DNA of 8,871 nt, taken from CAYPZT01 sp964415435 (lineage in GTDB: Bacteria > Patescibacteriota > Microgenomatia > UBA1406 > GWC2-37-13). Position 1 is the stretch's first letter. The number at the start of each line of letters is the position of its first letter. Positions 6,631-8,871 of this stretch are shown here, in pieces. The stretch covers positions 1-8,871 of the forward strand of contig CAYPZT010000034.1 in assembly GCA_964415435.1 (NCBI GenBank), given 5' to 3'. The notes beneath the pieces are model-generated. The model ran no database searches. It was not told the DNA's origin and was given only the letters and a program-made list of their open reading frames with translations. The position numbers were made by a program, and so were the translations under genes.

Positions 6631-8285
6631 TGTGGAGCTATATTATAATATACAAGCAACTCTTTCGCTATTTCAAAAAAGAGGGGTGCTGCCGTTTCCG
6701 AACCCCACTGTGAAGTCTTCGGCTCCTTTAGCATGACGAGCGTTATAAACCTCGGTTTATTTGCCGGTGCAAATCCGATAAAGGAAGCGACCGTTTTTGT
6801 AGGATCATAGTGGCCGGCAATCGCAACCTGCGCAGTACCCGTTTTTCCGCCGATCGTATACCCTTTCGGTTTGGCCCATCCAATCTCGCCATTTTCGACA
6901 GTAGAAACGAGCATCTTTTTAACCACTTCTGAAGTTTTCTCCGACAGAATTTTTTTATCAACATGCGGTTCGATTATGTTTTCGCGTTCATCGGAAACAA
7001 GCTTCTTTACGACATAGGGGCGCATCAGGTTTCCGCCGTTTATAACCGCGGCAAAAGCGCGAATCATCTGAATCGGTGTTACCGCCAGTCCTTGGCCAAA
7101 TGTGGCGGTTGCATAGTCGATGGGGTACCAACTGTTTTTCGGCTTCAAGTAGCCCGCATTTTCTCCTTGCAGATCAATCTCTGTAGCTTTCCCGAATCCG
7201 TAGTCATTTATATAGGTATACAGTTTTTCTGAGCCGAGTTTGTCCCCAATATAAACCATCCCTACGTTCGAGGACTTTTCGAGAATGCGCGTTATTGAAA
7301 TCTTTCCCTCATACTGGTTGTTCCAGGTGCGGATGGTATAGCCGCTTTCCTCGACAGGCCCTTCTTCGTTGTAGATCTCGTCAGGTTTTATTTTTTTTTC
7401 TTCAATGGCTGCAGCGACCACAAGAGGTTTGAAGGTTGACCCCGGTTCATAGGTGTCCGTTATCCCTGGGTTTTTAAAATAGGATTCGGTGAAACTATAG
7501 TATTCGTCTAGATCAAAGTCGGGAAGACAGGAGAAAGCCAGTATTTCCATCGTCATCGGGTCGGCAACAATCACGCACCCTTCCTTTGCGTCATAACGCT
7601 CTATTCCATCACGCAGTTTCGTTTTCGCTATCTCCTGGACCGATTTATCGATGGTAAGATGTATCGATCTGCCGTTTTGCGGTTCCACCTTTTCCTGGGT
7701 ACCTACAAGAATCGGTCTTCCTAAAAAGTCACGTTCGCTTTTCAGGAATCCTGCCAGACCCTCAAGATCTTTATTGTAATAGCCTTCAATTCCGAAGTAG
7801 CCGATATCATCTCCTTCGGCCGTTTTTCCAACAAAGCCCAAAAGATGCGCAGCCAGTGATGCCTCAGGATAGAATCGCTTATACTCCTCCTCGAAGCCTA
7901 CGCCCTTTAGTCCCGAACTGATAATTTTCTTTTTCGTATCCTCCTCAATTCCATTCTTGAGTGAAACCCACTCTTTTGTTTTATCAATTTTTGCTTCTAT
8001 TGAGGCGGCGTCCATGTCTATAAATGAGTGGAGCTTTTCGGCGAAGTACGATGGATCTTCTATCTGTTTCGGCTCCAAGAAAGTGAGGTAGGTTGACTTA
8101 TTAACGGCGAGAGGCAGTCCATTGCGGTCATATATTTTTCCGCGTTCCGGATATATCTTTCTCGTTCTGAGGTAGTCGTTATCCACCGCAGGAGGAGATG
8201 CGAGTATCTGAAGATAAAAAAGTTTAGTGACAATGAGGGCAAAAAAAGCGAGATAGAGTATGAAAAGGAAGCGTATTTTTTTCAT
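6627..8285 (-). CDS. ftsI: Class B penicillin-binding protein, septal transpeptidase FtsI (PBP3-like)
   Basis: FtsI crosslinks septal peptidoglycan outside the membrane, working with FtsW and FtsL. The 552-residue protein has a short cytoplasmic N-terminus and one membrane anchor (about 5-28). The non-catalytic pedestal domain begins PERGKIYDRNGLPLA (46-60). The transpeptidase domain has all three motifs: STFK with nucleophile Ser283 and Lys286, SSN (338-340) and KTG (481-483, in GGKTGTA). FGQGLAVTPIQ (396-406) is also typical. It ends soon after the transpeptidase fold and has no PASTA repeats, unlike PBP2X of Firmicutes. Length is normal for the family. The ATG at 8285 is 6 bases after the ftsL stop and carries a weak purine-rich AAAGAA just upstream; the membrane anchor begins immediately after this start, supporting it. 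The 3' end overlaps murE by 4 bases. The order rsmH-ftsL-ftsI-murE is the classic dcw order. It is a beta-lactam target by family. Confidence 0.96.
   Translation of the reverse strand: MKKIRFLFILYLAFFALIVTKLFYLQILASPPAVDNDYLRTRKIYPERGKIYDRNGLPLAVNKSTYLTFLEPKQIEDPSYFAEKLHSFIDMDAASIEAKIDKTKEWVSLKNGIEEDTKKKIISSGLKGVGFEEEYKRFYPEASLAAHLLGFVGKTAEGDDIGYFGIEGYYNKDLEGLAGFLKSERDFLGRPILVGTQEKVEPQNGRSIHLTIDKSVQEIAKTKLRDGIERYDAKEGCVIVADPMTMEILAFSCLPDFDLDEYYSFTESYFKNPGITDTYEPGSTFKPLVVAAAIEEKKIKPDEIYNEEGPVEESGYTIRTWNNQYEGKISITRILEKSSNVGMVYIGDKLGSEKLYTYINDYGFGKATEIDLQGENAGYLKPKNSWYPIDYATATFGQGLAVTPIQMIRAFAAVINGGNLMRPYVVKKLVSDERENIIEPHVDKKILSEKTSEVVKKMLVSTVENGEIGWAKPKGYTIGGKTGTAQVAIAGHYDPTKTVASFIGFAPANKPRFITLVMLKEPKTSQWGSETAAPLFFEIAKELLVYYNIAPQ
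6642..6647 (-). promoter_or_regulatory. TATAAT hexamer 11 bases before murE ATG, inside ftsI 3' end
   Basis: This is an exact -10 consensus on the minus strand, within the last codons of ftsI. Initiation 6 to 8 bases downstream would leave a leader of about 3 to 5 bases before the murE ATG. The -35 position (TAGCGA at 17-base spacing) is poor. The surrounding 12-base stretch is almost pure A/T and nearly palindromic, so the plus strand also reads TATAAT at 6644-6649. Function is inferred. Confidence 0.4.
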
Positions 8286-8291
8286 AATTCT

Positions 8292-8564
8292 TTAGCGGCG
8301 AGCGTAATTTGGGCCATTCAAGTATAGAGGCTCCTTCGCTTCAGAGAAGTTGAGCTGAGCGGCGATAGAAGATGCAAATTTTAGCGAATCTAGCGCGTAG
8401 ACCTTATTCTCGAGATCCATATTTGCAGTGTAGAGCTTTTTTGTTTCGCTTTCGTACATGCTCAATTCATTGCTGAGTTGTATGCCCGTTACGAAAATAT
8501 AGGCATTGGCACTTATGATGCCAAAAATAAAAAGAAAGATTCCAATTTTTAGTATGTGTTTCAT
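8292..8564 (-). CDS. ftsL: FtsL-like divisome membrane protein
   Basis: This is a small bitopic protein of 90 residues. It has a basic N-terminus (MKHILK), one membrane span (about 5-26) and a heptad-like extracytoplasmic helix (about 28-62) with Leu, Tyr and Met at repeating positions. A short C-terminal tail follows. FtsL family members are weakly conserved in sequence, so the call rests on size, topology, coiled-coil character and position between rsmH and ftsI, exactly where ftsL sits in dcw clusters. Known role: FtsL with FtsB/DivIC and FtsQ/DivIB forms the complex that activates FtsW-FtsI. No FtsB or FtsQ is seen in the window. The start ATG overlaps the rsmH stop (ATGA). AGAG lies a few bases upstream, a weak ribosome site. 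A DivIC/FtsB identity is possible but less likely from context. Confidence 0.78.
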   Translation of the reverse strand: MKHILKIGIFLFIFGIISANAYIFVTGIQLSNELSMYESETKKLYTANMDLENKVYALDSLKFASSIAAQLNFSEAKEPLYLNGPNYARR

Positions 8565-8871
8565 ATCTCTATTACTCTAATTTTTGCTGAACGCTCAAAT
8601 TTCTTTTCGGGATTGCCTGCGATTACTTTTTTATAAACGCTTTTCAAACCATACGCTCTTATGTATTCCTTAACGATGCGGTCCTCGGCTGAGTGAAACG
8701 TAATGATAACGATTCTGCCGCTTGGCTTTACCAGGGTTCTTGCCCCGTCCAGACCTTTCCTAATATTGTCGAATTCGTGATTAACCTCAATGCGCAACGC
8801 TTGGAATATCCGACGATATACAAATTCGTCCGATGACCCAAGAGCTGTATCAATGCTGTCCAAGAGATCCT
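8561..8871 (-). CDS. rsmH: 16S rRNA (cytosine(1402)-N(4))-methyltransferase RsmH (MraW), C-terminal part
   Basis: Only about 103 C-terminal residues are inside the window. The frame is open through the right edge, so the start and the SAM-binding N-terminal half lie outside; the TTG at 8863 is an internal Leu codon. Diagnostic family motifs are RRIFQALRIEVNHE, GLDGARTLVKPSGRI, ITFHSAEDRIVKEY (HSLEDR in most members, Leu to Ala here) and the C-terminal RSAKIRVIE. RsmH methylates N4 of C1402 in the ribosomal decoding site using S-adenosylmethionine and is a standard neighbour of ftsL and ftsI in dcw clusters. The region between the HSAEDR motif and RSAKIRV is short compared with proteobacterial RsmH, in keeping with streamlined proteins here. 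It ends in TGA overlapping the ftsL ATG by 4 bases. Confidence 0.94.
   Translation of the reverse strand, partial: DLLDSIDTALGSSDEFVYRRIFQALRIEVNHEFDNIRKGLDGARTLVKPSGRIVIITFHSAEDRIVKEYIRAYGLKSVYKKVIAGNPEKKFERSAKIRVIEI

Larger units (their letters stand above)
974..8871 (-). other. dcw-like operon rsmH-ftsL-ftsI-murE-pgeF-murC-murB-murA
   Basis: Eight same-strand genes have junctions of -4 (rsmH/ftsL), 6 (ftsL/ftsI), -4 (ftsI/murE), 5 (murE/pgeF), 27 (pgeF/murC), -4 (murC/murB) and 10 bases (murB/murA). The 4-base overlaps are all ATGA, which commonly allows translational coupling. Relative to a standard dcw cluster the block from mraY/murD/murF to murG is absent between murE and murC, and pgeF is in its place. 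The Mur genes are arranged in reverse of the biochemical order (murE, C, B, A). Co-transcription is inferred; the 5' end of the operon is outside the window. Confidence 0.8.

Noticed and set aside
7391..7399. Run of nine A (mRNA sense) in ftsI, a possible slippage or frameshift site
   Set aside because: The frame is intact on both sides (Glu-Glu-Lys-Lys-Ile-Lys) and no alternative product is evident; it is a normal Lys-rich stretch.
974..8871. Alternative genetic code (TGA as Gly or Trp)
   Set aside because: TGA ends murC, pgeF, ftsI and rsmH at the expected family C-termini, so the standard bacterial code fits.

Overview
The window is a compact peptidoglycan-precursor and cell-division gene block. 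I see no mobile element, CRISPR array, rRNA or tRNA, and no gene-free stretch longer than about 30 bases. The small, streamlined proteins, the 4-base gene overlaps, a MurE without its usual N-terminal domain, a divergent MurB and a MurC with Mpl-like features suggest a Candidate Phyla Radiation (Patescibacteria) bacterium, perhaps of the Microgenomates type. This is judged from protein character, not from a tree. TGA is used as a normal stop (murC, pgeF, ftsI, rsmH), so the TGA=Gly code of Gracilibacteria/SR1 does not apply.

Layout: a plus-strand gene enters from the left edge and ends at 967. It is a GlmU/ST0452-like sugar-1-phosphate nucleotidyltransferase with a left-handed beta-helix. Everything from 974 to the right edge lies on the minus strand. 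Read in its own direction (right to left) the order is rsmH (cut by the window edge), ftsL, ftsI, murE, pgeF, murC, murB, murA. Junctions are 4-base ATGA overlaps (rsmH/ftsL, ftsI/murE, murC/murB) or gaps of 5 to 27 bases, so the eight genes look like one operon. The plus-strand gene and murA converge with only 6 bases between their stop codons.

Function: the left gene probably makes a UDP-sugar, plausibly UDP-GlcNAc. MurA and MurB turn UDP-GlcNAc into UDP-MurNAc. MurC adds L-Ala, PgeF is expected to remove misincorporated L-Ser, and MurE adds the third residue. FtsI crosslinks septal peptidoglycan with FtsL as its divisome partner, and RsmH methylates 16S rRNA (a conserved neighbour in dcw clusters). 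mraY, murD, murF, murG, ftsW, ftsQ, ftsA and ftsZ are not in the window.

The most notable structure is regulatory. The hexamer TATAAT occurs exactly four times on the minus strand of the whole window, and each copy sits 6, 9, 11 or 21 bases before a start codon (murC, murA, murE, murB). This suggests internal promoters with leaderless or near-leaderless transcripts. Other points worth a look are replaced conserved residues in MurB and the unusual MurE and MurC architectures. I did not find a wholly new biological system here.
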